Assembly: GCF_050563535.1 (NCBI RefSeq)
Contig: NZ_JBNXUO010000020.1
Coordinates: forward strand, 1-64,000
Origin: Falsiroseomonas sp050563535
GTDB lineage: Bacteria; Pseudomonadota; Alphaproteobacteria; Acetobacterales; Acetobacteraceae
Length of the DNA: 64,000 nt
Direction: 5' to 3'
Each line of letters opens with the position of its first letter. Position 1 is the stretch's first letter. The notes beneath the pieces are model-generated. The model had not been told where the DNA came from. It saw only the letters and a program-made list of their open reading frames with translations, and ran no database searches. Position numbers and translations under genes: made by a program. Shown in pieces: positions 34,752 through 42,501 of the stretch.

Positions 34752-35696
34752 TCAGCGTCGCGCCTCGATCGCGTCCCAGATGGCGCGCTCCAGGTGAACG
34801 CCGTCGAAGCGCGCGATCTCCTGCAGGCCGGTGGGGGAGGTGACGTTGATCTCGGTGAGGTAGCCGCCGATGACGTCGATGCCCACGAAGATCATCCCGC
34901 GCGCCTTCAGTTCCGGCCCGATGGCGGCGCAAATCTCCTTCTCGCGGTCGGTGAGGGTGGTGGGTTCCGGCCGGCCGCCGACATGCATGTTGCTCCGCGC
35001 CTCGCCGGCCGCGGGCACGCGGTTGATCGCGCCCATCGCCACGCCGTCCACAAGGATGATGCGCTTGTCGCCCTTGCGGACATCCGGGACGTAGCGCTGC
35101 ACCACCAGGGGCTCGCGCGACCGCTCGGTGAACATCTCCAGCAGGGAGTTGAGGTTGGGGTCGTCGTGTTTCACGTGAAACACCCCGGCGCCGCCATTGC
35201 CGAACAGCGGCTTCAGGATGATCTCGCCATGCCTGTCCCGGAAGCGGCGGATCTGGCGGATGTCGGCGCTGATCAGCGTCTCGGGCATCAGGTCCGGGAA
35301 ATGGGTGACGTAGAGCTTCTCCGGCGCGTTGCGCACGCTGGCCGGGTCGTTCACCACCAGGGTCTCCGGGTGGATGTGCTCGAGGATGTGGGTGGCCGTG
35401 ATGTAGGCCATGTCGAAGGGCGGGTCCTGGCGCATCAGCACCACGTCCACCCGCGACAGGTCGAGCTCCTCCGCCGGGCCGAGGGTGAAGTGGTTGCCCT
35501 TCTCGCGCCGCACCTCGACCGGCTGGGCATGCGCCACCACGCGCCCGGCGATCAGCGCCAGGTCGCGGACATGGTAGTGCCACAGCGCATGGCCGCGCGC
35601 CTGCGCTTCCAGCATCATCGCGAAGGTGCTGTCACCGTCGATGTTGATTGAGGCGATCGGGTCCATCTGGACCGCGACCTTGAGGCTGCGTGCCAT
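34752..35696 (-). CDS. gshB: Glutathione synthetase
   Basis: This 314-residue ATP-grasp ligase joins glycine to gamma-glutamylcysteine. Visible are the N-terminal VAVQMDPIASINIDGDSTFAMMLEAQ, RQDPPFDMAYITATHILE, the ATP-loop KPLFGNGGAGVFHV, and C-terminal FVGIDVIGGYLTEINVTSPTG. The codons for VFHVKHD contain a perfect parS core (35167-35182), so selection acts on both protein and DNA here. The start ATG 35696 fits the family. Confidence 0.96.
   Translation of the reverse strand: MARSLKVAVQMDPIASINIDGDSTFAMMLEAQARGHALWHYHVRDLALIAGRVVAHAQPVEVRREKGNHFTLGPAEELDLSRVDVVLMRQDPPFDMAYITATHILEHIHPETLVVNDPASVRNAPEKLYVTHFPDLMPETLISADIRQIRRFRDRHGEIILKPLFGNGGAGVFHVKHDDPNLNSLLEMFTERSREPLVVQRYVPDVRKGDKRIILVDGVAMGAINRVPAAGEARSNMHVGGRPEPTTLTDREKEICAAIGPELKARGMIFVGIDVIGGYLTEINVTSPTGLQEIARFDGVHLERAIWDAIEARR
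35166..35183. other. parS-like site inside gshB
   Basis: The same 16-bp palindromic core as the mnmE-side site (TGTTTCACGTGAAACA, 35167-35182), extended one base each side, lies inside the gshB coding sequence. Coding it as VFHVKH costs the protein nothing obvious. An 18-bp perfect palindrome identical to parS is very unlikely by chance in such GC-rich DNA. Confidence 0.9.
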
Positions 35697-35809
35697 GGCG
35701 GTGGTCTCTCCCAGGGCTGTCGCGCCATCCTGTCGCACCGGGCGGGGCGGGAAGGAAGAGGGGGCGGGCGGCATTGACCCGGGCGCGCGGGCGCGGTCAC
35801 CTCCCCGCC

Positions 35810-36691
35810 ATGCGCACCCTCACGGGAAAAACCGTCATGGCCGGCCTGCTGGGCTGGCCGGTCTCCCACTCACGCTCGCCGCGGCTGCATGGCTACTGGC
35901 TCGCCCGCCACGGCATCGACGGCGCCTACATCCCCTTGCCCGTCCGGCCGGAGCGGTTCGAGGGCGCGGTGAAGTCCCTGGCCGATCTCGGCTTCGCCGG
36001 CGCCAATGTCACCCTTCCCCACAAGGAAGCGGCCTTCGCCCTCTGCGACGAGGTGGACGCCGTGGCCCGGCGCGCGGGCTCGGTCAACACCATCGTCATC
36101 CGCGACAGCCGCCTGATTGGCACCAGCACGGACGGCTTCGGCTTCCTGGAATCCATCCGCGAGCAGGCGCCCGGATGGTTGGCGTCCGACGGACCGGCCG
36201 TCATCCTCGGCGCCGGGGGTGCGGTGCGGGCCGTCGCGGCCGCGCTGCTCGATGCCGGCTGCCCGCGGCTGACCCTGGTGAACCGCACGCCGGCGCGGGC
36301 CGAGGCGATCGCGGCCGATCTCGGCGGCCCGGTCGAGGTCGCGGCCACGCCCCCCCTGCGCGACGCCGCTCTGCTGGTCAACGGCACCTCGCTCGGCATG
36401 GCCGGCGAGCCGCCGCTCGAGATCGACCCGGCGCCGCTGCCGCCCGGCGCGGTGGTGGCCGACATGGTCTATGTGCCCCTCGAGACACCCTTGCTGGCGG
36501 CCGCGCGCGCGCGCGGCCTGCGTGCGGTGGACGGGCTCGGCATGCTGCTGCACCAGGCCCGGCCGGGTTTCGAGGCGTGGTTCGGCGTCGCACCGGCGGT
36601 GGATGCGGAGCTGCGCGACTTCATCGTGGCCGACCTCGCCTCGGATCGCGCCGCACTGCCGGGTGCCATGCCGCCGCGGCGCGGGACATGA
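35810..36691 (+). CDS. aroE: Shikimate dehydrogenase
   Basis: This 293-residue enzyme reduces 3-dehydroshikimate with NADPH. It shows the SKL-type substrate motif GWPVSHSRSPRLHGYW, the catalytic Lys in GANVTLPHKEAAF, the NADP loop ILGAGGAVRAVAAAL with NRTPARA, and DMVYVPLETPLL. It opens the aroE-coaE-dnaQ set (spacings 19 and 1 bp), a conserved ori-proximal alphaproteobacterial order. No maf gene precedes it here. Confidence 0.96.
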   Translation: MRTLTGKTVMAGLLGWPVSHSRSPRLHGYWLARHGIDGAYIPLPVRPERFEGAVKSLADLGFAGANVTLPHKEAAFALCDEVDAVARRAGSVNTIVIRDSRLIGTSTDGFGFLESIREQAPGWLASDGPAVILGAGGAVRAVAAALLDAGCPRLTLVNRTPARAEAIAADLGGPVEVAATPPLRDAALLVNGTSLGMAGEPPLEIDPAPLPPGAVVADMVYVPLETPLLAAARARGLRAVDGLGMLLHQARPGFEAWFGVAPAVDAELRDFIVADLASDRAALPGAMPPRRGT

Positions 36692-36710
36692 CCGCGGTGC
36701 CGGTCCCGCG

Positions 36711-37313
36711 ATGAAGGTGCTCGGCCTGACCGGCAGCATCGGCATGGGCAAGTCGACCGCCGCCCTCACCTTCCGCCGGCTGCGCGTGCCGGTTTTCGAC
36801 GCCGACGCGGCGGTGCACCGGCTGCAGGGCAGGGGGGGCGCCGCCGTCCGCCCGATCGAGGCCGCCTTCCCCGGCACGACCCGGGACGGCCGCGTCGACC
36901 GGGAGGCGCTGCGCAGCCGCGTCCTCGGCGACCCCGCCGCGCTGAAGCAGCTGGAGCGGATCGTCCACCCCCTGGTGCGCGAGGCCGAGCGCCGCTTCCT
37001 CGCCGCCACGCGGCGGCGAGGGGAACGCCTCGCCGTGCTCGACGTGCCCCTGCTGTTCGAGACGCGGGGCGAGGGCCGGGTGGACCAGGTCATCGTCGTC
37101 TCCGCCCCCGCCGCCACCCAGCGCGCCCGCGTGCTGGCCCGCGGCGGCATGACGCCGGAACGCCTGGCCGCCATCCTCGCCCGCCAGATACCGGATGCGC
37201 TGAAGCGCCGGAAGGCGGACCATGTCGTGCGCACCGGGCTTTCCCGCCACGCCGCGCAGCGCCATATCCGGCGCATCGTGGCCGCGCTGCGCGGGCCGGG
37301 ACCGGGGGGCTGA
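36711..37313 (+). CDS. coaE: Dephospho-CoA kinase
   Basis: This 200-residue P-loop kinase completes CoA synthesis. Signatures are GLTGSIGMGKSTAALTF at the N terminus, VFDADAAVHRL, and LDVPLLFETRGEGRVD. It starts 19 bp after aroE and ends one base before dnaQ starts. Confidence 0.96.
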   Translation: MKVLGLTGSIGMGKSTAALTFRRLRVPVFDADAAVHRLQGRGGAAVRPIEAAFPGTTRDGRVDREALRSRVLGDPAALKQLERIVHPLVREAERRFLAATRRRGERLAVLDVPLLFETRGEGRVDQVIVVSAPAATQRARVLARGGMTPERLAAILARQIPDALKRRKADHVVRTGLSRHAAQRHIRRIVAALRGPGPGG

Positions 37314-37314
37314 G

Positions 37315-38025
37315 ATGCGGCAGGTCGTGCTGGATACCGAGACCACCGGCCTCGACCCCGCCTCCGGCGACCGGGTGATCGAGGTCGCGGCGATCGAGAT
37401 CTACAACTTCATGCCCACCGGCCAGACCTTCCACGTCCTGGTCGACCCCGAGCGCGACATCCCGGAGGAAGCCACCCGCGTCCACGGCTTCACCGCCGAG
37501 ATGCTGCGCGGCAAGCCCCTTTTCGCCGCCATCGCCGACGACCTCCTCGCCTTCCTCGGCGAGGACGAGATCATCGCCCACAACGCGCCCTTCGACTTCG
37601 GCTTCCTCGACGCCGAGCTGGTGCGCGCCGGCCGCCCGAAGCTCGACCGCACGCGGATGCTGGACAGCCTGGCCATCGCCAAGCGCCGCTATCCCGGCCT
37701 GCCCAACAGCCTCGATGCGCTGTGCCGCCGCCTCGGCGTCGACAACTCGATGCGCAGCAGCCACAACGCGCTGCTCGACGTGAAGCTGCTGGCGGAGGTC
37801 TTCCTCCAGCTGATGGGCGGCAAGCAGCCGGGCTTCGACCTGGCCGCCGCGCCCAGCCGCCGCGACGCTGCGGCGGTGGTGGTGGAAGCGGTGGGGCCGG
37901 TGAACCGCACCCCCCGTCCGATCCAGCCTTCGGAAGCCGAACTCGCCGCGCATGCCGCCTTCGCGAAGCGGCTGAAGGACGCGCTCTGGCTCAAGCCCCC
38001 CTTCGCCGAGGCGCCGGGCGAGTGA
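37315..38025 (+). CDS. dnaQ: DNA polymerase III epsilon subunit (3'-5' proofreading exonuclease)
   Basis: This 236-residue DEDDh exonuclease has ExoI LDTETTGLDP, ExoII HNAPFDFGFLDAEL and ExoIII HNALLDVKLLAEVF. The C-terminal tail (residues about 190-236) should carry the alpha-binding region. It is coupled to coaE (stop 37311-37313, ATG 37315). Confidence 0.96.
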   Translation: MRQVVLDTETTGLDPASGDRVIEVAAIEIYNFMPTGQTFHVLVDPERDIPEEATRVHGFTAEMLRGKPLFAAIADDLLAFLGEDEIIAHNAPFDFGFLDAELVRAGRPKLDRTRMLDSLAIAKRRYPGLPNSLDALCRRLGVDNSMRSSHNALLDVKLLAEVFLQLMGGKQPGFDLAAAPSRRDAAAVVVEAVGPVNRTPRPIQPSEAELAAHAAFAKRLKDALWLKPPFAEAPGE

Positions 38026-38074
38026 CCGGAGCCCGGCCCTCCCCGAACGCCCCCGAAACCCCTAACTTGGGCGG

Positions 38075-38845
38075 ATGCCCCAGACCCGCCCGCGCGTCGC
38101 GCTGTTCGTCACCTGCCTGGTGGACCTCTACCGGCCTTCCGTCGGCTTCGCGGCGCTGAAGCTGCTGGAGGAGGCAGGGTGCCAGGTGGAGGTGCCGGCG
38201 ACGCAGACCTGCTGCGGCCAGCCCGCCTACAATTCGGGCGACCGGATGACGACGAAGGACCTGGCCCGCGCGGTGATCGACGCCTTCCTGCCCTATGACC
38301 ACGTCGTCGCGCCCTCCGGCTCCTGCGCCGGCATGATCGGCCACCACTACCCCGGCCTCTTCGCCGATGATCCCCATTACCGCGGCAGGGCCGAGGCACT
38401 GGGCGCCAAGACGCATGAACTGGTCTCCTTCCTCACCGACGTGATGGGGGTGGAGAGGGTGGCCGCGCGTTACGACGGCGTGGTGACCTACCACGACAGC
38501 TGCGCGGGGCTACGCGAACTCGGCGTCAAGGCGCAACCACGCCGGCTGCTGGCCGGGGTGGACGGCCTCAGCCTGAAGGAGATGGCGGAGCCCGAGATCT
38601 GCTGCGGCTTCGGTGGCACCTTCTGCGTGAAGTATCCCGACATCTCGACCCGCATGGTCGACGACAAGGCGAAGGACATCGCCGCCACCGGCGCCGACAC
38701 GCTGCTGGCCGGCGACATGGGCTGCCTGCTCAACATGGCCGGCCGCCTGAAGCGCGAAGGCGCGCCGGTGAAGGTGCGCCACGTCGCGGAGGTGCTGGCG
38801 GACATGACGCGCGATGCGGCCCCCATCGGCGAGGCGAAGGCATAG
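38075..38845 (+). CDS. lutA: L-lactate utilisation Fe-S oxidoreductase LutA (LldE)
   Basis: This 256-residue CCG-domain protein is a subunit of the LutABC lactate dehydrogenase complex. It has two cysteine-rich domains: ATQTCCGQPAYNSGD and, after DSCAGLRELG, EICCGFGGTFCVKYP. These CCG motifs bind non-cubane Fe-S clusters or haem-like partners. It is the first gene of lutA-lutB-small gene-lutC. Confidence 0.94.
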   Translation: MPQTRPRVALFVTCLVDLYRPSVGFAALKLLEEAGCQVEVPATQTCCGQPAYNSGDRMTTKDLARAVIDAFLPYDHVVAPSGSCAGMIGHHYPGLFADDPHYRGRAEALGAKTHELVSFLTDVMGVERVAARYDGVVTYHDSCAGLRELGVKAQPRRLLAGVDGLSLKEMAEPEICCGFGGTFCVKYPDISTRMVDDKAKDIAATGADTLLAGDMGCLLNMAGRLKREGAPVKVRHVAEVLADMTRDAAPIGEAKA

Positions 38846-38849
38846 GAAG

Positions 38850-40295
38850 ATGGTCCAGGTTACCTCCCCCGCCTTCAAGCGCAACGCCGCCCGCGCGCTG
38901 GACGATCCCGGCCTGCAGAAGGCGCTCGGCAAGGCCAAGGGCGCCTTCCTCCAGCGCCGCGCCGTCGCCGTCGCCGCCCTGCCGGAATTCGAGGCGCTGC
39001 GCGACATCGGCCGCGACATCAAGAACCACACGCTGGCCCATCTCGACCACTACCTCGAGCTCTACGCCGCGAATGTGGAAAGGGCCGGCGGCCAGGTGCA
39101 CTGGTGCAGCACGGCCGAGGATGCCCGCGCCGCGGTGCTGGAGATCTGCCGCAGGGCCGGCGCGCGCACCGTCACCAAGGGCAAGTCGATGATCTCCGAG
39201 GAGATCGGCATCAACGACCACCTGGAGGCGCACGGCATCCAGCCGATCGAGACCGACCTCGGCGAATACATCATCCAGCTCCGCAAGGAGCATCCGAGCC
39301 ACATCATCGCCCCCGCCTTCCACCTGAACCGGGAGGACTGGGAAGCCGATTTCCGCCGCGCCCACACCGACCTGCCCGCCGACCGCGTCTTCAACGAACG
39401 CCGCGACATCCTGGCCGAGGCCCGCAGCCGGCTGCGCCAGAAATTCCTCGCCGCCGATGTCGGGATCACCGGCGCCAACTTCCTGATCGCGGAGACCGGC
39501 AGCAGCGTCATCGTCACCAACGAGGGCAATGGCGACCTGACCCAGACCCTGCCGCGGGTGCACATCGTGCTCGCCAGCATCGAGAAGACCGTCCCGACGC
39601 TGGAGGACGCGACCAGCCTGCTGCGCCTCCTGGCGCGGTCCGCCACCGGCCAGGACTTCTCCGTCTACACCACGCTGTCCACCGGCATCCGGCGCGAGGG
39701 CGACCTCGACGGGCCGGAGGAATATCACGTCGTGCTGCTGGACAACGGCCGGTCGAACATGATCGGCACCGAGTTCCAGGAGATGCTGCGCTGCATCCGC
39801 TGCGCCGCCTGCATGAACCACTGCCCCGTCTACGGCGCGGTCGGCGGGCATGCCTATGGCTGGGTCTATCCCGGCCCGATGGGCAGCGTGCTGACCCCCA
39901 CCCTGGTCGGCGTGGACAAGGCCGGGCACCTGCCCAACGCATCGACCTTCTGCGGCAAGTGCGAAAGCGTCTGCCCCGTGAAGATCCCGCTGCCGAAGCT
40001 GATGCGCCACTGGCGCGAACGCGAGTTCGAGCGGCACCTGACGCCGCCCTCCATCCGCCGCAACCTCGGTCTCTGGGCGTGGCTCGCGAAGCGGCCGGCC
40101 GCCTACCGCGCGGCGACGCGGCTCGGCATCGGCGCGCTGTCGCTGCTGGCGCGCGGCCCCTGGATGAAGGGGGCGGGCGCCTTCCGCACGCTGCCCTTCG
40201 CCGGCGGATGGACGCGGGGCCGCGACCTCCCGGCGCCCGAGCCCGGCGGCACCTTCATGGCCCGCTACGCGAAGGCGCAGCGGACCCGGCGATGA
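38850..40295 (+). CDS. lutB: L-lactate utilisation iron-sulphur protein LutB (LldF)
   Basis: This 481-residue protein has an N-terminal LUD domain (VTKGKSMISEEIGIN, EYIIQLRKEHPSHIIAPA, GITGANFLIAETGSSVI) and two ferredoxin-like cluster motifs, CIRCAACMNHCPVYG and CGKCESVCPVKIPL. It links lactate oxidation to the electron chain. ATG 38850 is four bases past the lutA stop with GGAAG just upstream. Confidence 0.95.
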   Translation: MVQVTSPAFKRNAARALDDPGLQKALGKAKGAFLQRRAVAVAALPEFEALRDIGRDIKNHTLAHLDHYLELYAANVERAGGQVHWCSTAEDARAAVLEICRRAGARTVTKGKSMISEEIGINDHLEAHGIQPIETDLGEYIIQLRKEHPSHIIAPAFHLNREDWEADFRRAHTDLPADRVFNERRDILAEARSRLRQKFLAADVGITGANFLIAETGSSVIVTNEGNGDLTQTLPRVHIVLASIEKTVPTLEDATSLLRLLARSATGQDFSVYTTLSTGIRREGDLDGPEEYHVVLLDNGRSNMIGTEFQEMLRCIRCAACMNHCPVYGAVGGHAYGWVYPGPMGSVLTPTLVGVDKAGHLPNASTFCGKCESVCPVKIPLPKLMRHWREREFERHLTPPSIRRNLGLWAWLAKRPAAYRAATRLGIGALSLLARGPWMKGAGAFRTLPFAGGWTRGRDLPAPEPGGTFMARYAKAQRTRR

Positions 40296-40537
40296 ACGAC
40301 GAGGCCGAGCGCGTCCCGCGCGTGCCCTTCCCCGCCGGGCCGCCCCACCCGGCCGCGCGCCAGGCACTGCCCGCGCGCGTGCCCCCCCGCCCCACCGGCA
40401 CGCTCGAGGAGATCCTCGCCCGCATCGAGGCCGAGGCGCCGCCCTCGCGCCTCGCCACCGACCTCGACCGCATCGAACGCGCACTGTCCCGCCTGGAACA
40501 GGCGATGCGCGAAGCCCTGGAAGACGATCAGCGATGA
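40292..40537 (+). CDS. Small hypothetical protein inserted between lutB and lutC
   Basis: This 81-residue protein of no recognised family overlaps lutB (ATGA at 40292) and lutC (ATG at 40534), so it is translationally coupled on both sides. The N-terminal 35 residues are Pro/Ala/Arg-rich and probably disordered. Residues 38-80 form an amphipathic, acidic helix pair (LEEILARIEAEA, LDRIERALSRLEQAMREALE) of coiled-coil character. It may be an assembly or scaffold peptide of the Lut complex (inference). Confidence 0.7.
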   Translation: MNDEAERVPRVPFPAGPPHPAARQALPARVPPRPTGTLEEILARIEAEAPPSRLATDLDRIERALSRLEQAMREALEDDQR

Positions 40538-41301
40538 GCAAGGACGCCATCCTCGGCGCCATCCGCCGCGGCCTGAAGCGCGGCCCCCTGCCGGCCGACC
40601 AGGCGGCGATGGTCGAAGGGCGCCTCGCGCGCCATCCGCGCCACCTCATTCCCGCCCGGTCCCGCCTGCCGCGGGCCGAACAGGTCGCGCTGTTCATCCG
40701 CAACGTCGAGAAGGAATTCGGCACGGTCGAGCGCATCCCCGACCTCGCCGCAGTCCCCGCCGCCATCGGCGACTACCTCGCCGCCCAGAACCTGCCCGCC
40801 CGCCTCGTCATCGCGCCGCATCCCGAATTGCAGGGCCTCGACTGGTCCGCCCGCCCGATGCTGGAGGTCGAGGCACGGCGCGCGCGCGATGGCGACCAGG
40901 TGTCGCTGCAGCATGCCTGGGCGGGGGTGGCGGAGACGGGGACGCTGTTCTTTCCCTCCGACGCCACGCGCCCGACCACGCTGAACCTGCTGCCCGACAC
41001 CGAGATCGTGCTGCTGCGCGCCTCCGCCATCGTCGGCGCCTATGAGGAAGCCTGGGACCGCCTGCGGGCCGAGCGGCGCGACGCGCTGACCGGCGGCTTC
41101 ATGCCGCGCAACCTGATGCTGGTGACCGGCCCGAGCCGCAGCGCCGACATCGAGCAGACGCTGGAACTCGGCGCGCATGGCCCGCGCCGCCTGCATGTCC
41201 TGCTGGTCGAGGACGAGCCCGCCCCGCGCCTGGCGACGCCGGAGGAGGCGCGCGCCGAGGCCATCGCCCAGCCCGGCGGCCCCGCGGCGCCCGGCGACTG
41301 A
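40534..41301 (+). CDS. lutC: L-lactate utilisation protein LutC (LldG)
   Basis: This 255-residue LUD-domain protein contains VSLQHAWAGVAETGTLFFPSD, NLLPDTEIVLLRASAIV and MLVTGPSRSADIEQTLELGAHGPR, the last being the family hallmark. It is the third Lut subunit. The tail after residue 235 is Ala/Glu-rich and probably flexible. Confidence 0.95.
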   Translation: MSKDAILGAIRRGLKRGPLPADQAAMVEGRLARHPRHLIPARSRLPRAEQVALFIRNVEKEFGTVERIPDLAAVPAAIGDYLAAQNLPARLVIAPHPELQGLDWSARPMLEVEARRARDGDQVSLQHAWAGVAETGTLFFPSDATRPTTLNLLPDTEIVLLRASAIVGAYEEAWDRLRAERRDALTGGFMPRNLMLVTGPSRSADIEQTLELGAHGPRRLHVLLVEDEPAPRLATPEEARAEAIAQPGGPAAPGD

Positions 41302-41311
41302 CGCAGGGCCG

Positions 41312-41851
41312 ATGCCGCCGCGACGCAAGGGGCTGACGAAGCCGGACCAGGCGCTGTGGCGCGCCTACACGGCGGACATCCTGCCGCTGTTCGGACATGC
41401 AAGGCCGCCCGACCCGGACCCCCCGCCGCCCACGCCGGCGCCGCCCGCCGCGCCGGTCGTCGCCCACAAGCACGCGCCGCGGCCGATGCACAACCCGCCA
41501 GTGGAACTCCGCGTCGGCGAGCAGCCCGGCGGGCTGGACCACCGGCGCTGGAAGGCGCTGCGGCGGGGGGACCTGCGCGCGGAACGCACGCTCGACCTCC
41601 ACGGCCGCCGCGCCAACGACGCGCATCTGGCGCTGCGCGCCTTCCTGCACGCCGCCGCCGCCGATGGCGTGCGCCACGTCACCGTGGTGACCGGCAAGGG
41701 CCCCGCGCCGGAAGGCGGGGTACTGCGGCGGGAATTGCCGCACTGGCTGAACGCGCCGGACCTGCGGCCGCTGGTGCTGGGCGCGGCGCACCCGCATCCC
41801 ACCAATGCCGGCGCGGTGAACATCCTGCTGCGCCGGAAGCGCGCCAGGTGA
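41312..41851 (+). CDS. Smr domain protein (SmrA-type endonuclease domain)
   Basis: This 179-residue protein has a Pro-rich N-terminal third (residues 33-50) and a C-terminal Smr fold: RTLDLHGRRANDAHLALRAF, VTVVTGKGPAPEGGVLRREL, and HPTNAGAVNILLRRK. Smr domains act as nucleases on branched or ribosome-associated nucleic acids. In many alphaproteobacteria smr follows mltA and precedes the XRE gene. The XRE gene follows here too, but mltA is 18 kb away. A GGAT-palindrome repeat lies between smr and the XRE gene. Confidence 0.88.
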   Translation: MPPRRKGLTKPDQALWRAYTADILPLFGHARPPDPDPPPPTPAPPAAPVVAHKHAPRPMHNPPVELRVGEQPGGLDHRRWKALRRGDLRAERTLDLHGRRANDAHLALRAFLHAAAADGVRHVTVVTGKGPAPEGGVLRRELPHWLNAPDLRPLVLGAAHPHPTNAGAVNILLRRKRAR

Positions 41852-41873
41852 GAGACCGGCATGTCGGCCGAAC

Positions 41874-42018
41874 CCGCGGATGCGGCCGCCCTGCGCAGGA
41901 AGACAGGACGACGGGCCGCGGATGCGGCCCCGCGCGCAGCGCAACCGCATGGCCCCGCGCCGCAGCGCGTCGGCGCGCCAGCCAAGGCCGCGGATGCGGC
42001 CGCCCGGCGCATGAGGGC
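41874..42018. repeat. Cluster of three GGAT-loop palindromes plus shared repeat block
   Basis: Three inverted repeats with a GGAT loop sit in the 175-bp smr-XRE gap: CCGC-GGAT-GCGG (41874-41885), GGGCCGC-GGAT-GCGGCCC (41913-41930) and GGCCGC-GGAT-GCGGCC (41986-42001). Between them lies a block (41924-41939 and 41964-41978) that recurs with identical 40-base spacing at 58399-58453. They are strong hairpin formers. An ORF that could run through here is repeat-derived and not credible. Confidence 0.75.
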
Positions 42019-42026
42019 TCAAGAAC

Positions 42027-42422
42027 ATGACCCCCTTCGGCGCCCGCCTGCGTCAGCTGCGCCGCGCGCGGCGGGTCACGCTGAAGGACCTGGCCGCGCA
42101 TCTGCAGGTCTCCTCCGCCTATCTCTCCGCGCTCGAACACGGCCATCGCGGCCGCCCCTCGCCGGGGCTCGTGCACCAGGTGAACGAGTTCTTCGGCCTG
42201 ATCTGGGACGAGGCGGAGGAGCTGGCGGAGCTCGCGCGGCTGTCGCATCCGAAGGTCACCGTGGACACCGCCGGCCTGTCGCCCGAGGCCACCGCGCTCG
42301 CCAACCGCATCGCCGATTCCATCCGCCGCCTCACCCCGCAGACCGTCGCCGCGATGCACGCCCTGCTGGACCGCGAGGCTCCGCCCGAGAAGCCCCGCCT
42401 GCGCCGCGCCGCTGGGCGATAG
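42027..42422 (+). CDS. XRE-type helix-turn-helix regulator
   Basis: This 131-residue regulator has an N-terminal Cro/CI helix-turn-helix: FGARLRQLRRARRVTLKDLAAHLQVSSAYLSALEHG. The C terminus is helical and may dimerise. This protein type typically follows smr in alphaproteobacteria. Target unknown; the GGAT hairpins lie just upstream of its start. Confidence 0.87.
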   Translation: MTPFGARLRQLRRARRVTLKDLAAHLQVSSAYLSALEHGHRGRPSPGLVHQVNEFFGLIWDEAEELAELARLSHPKVTVDTAGLSPEATALANRIADSIRRLTPQTVAAMHALLDREAPPEKPRLRRAAGR

Positions 42423-42501
42423 ACCGCGCCCGCAACGGCCGTGCCGCCTTGCGGCGCCGGCCGCGGGGCGCGAGGCTGCGCGCGCGACGGAGGGCAGGGG
42501 G

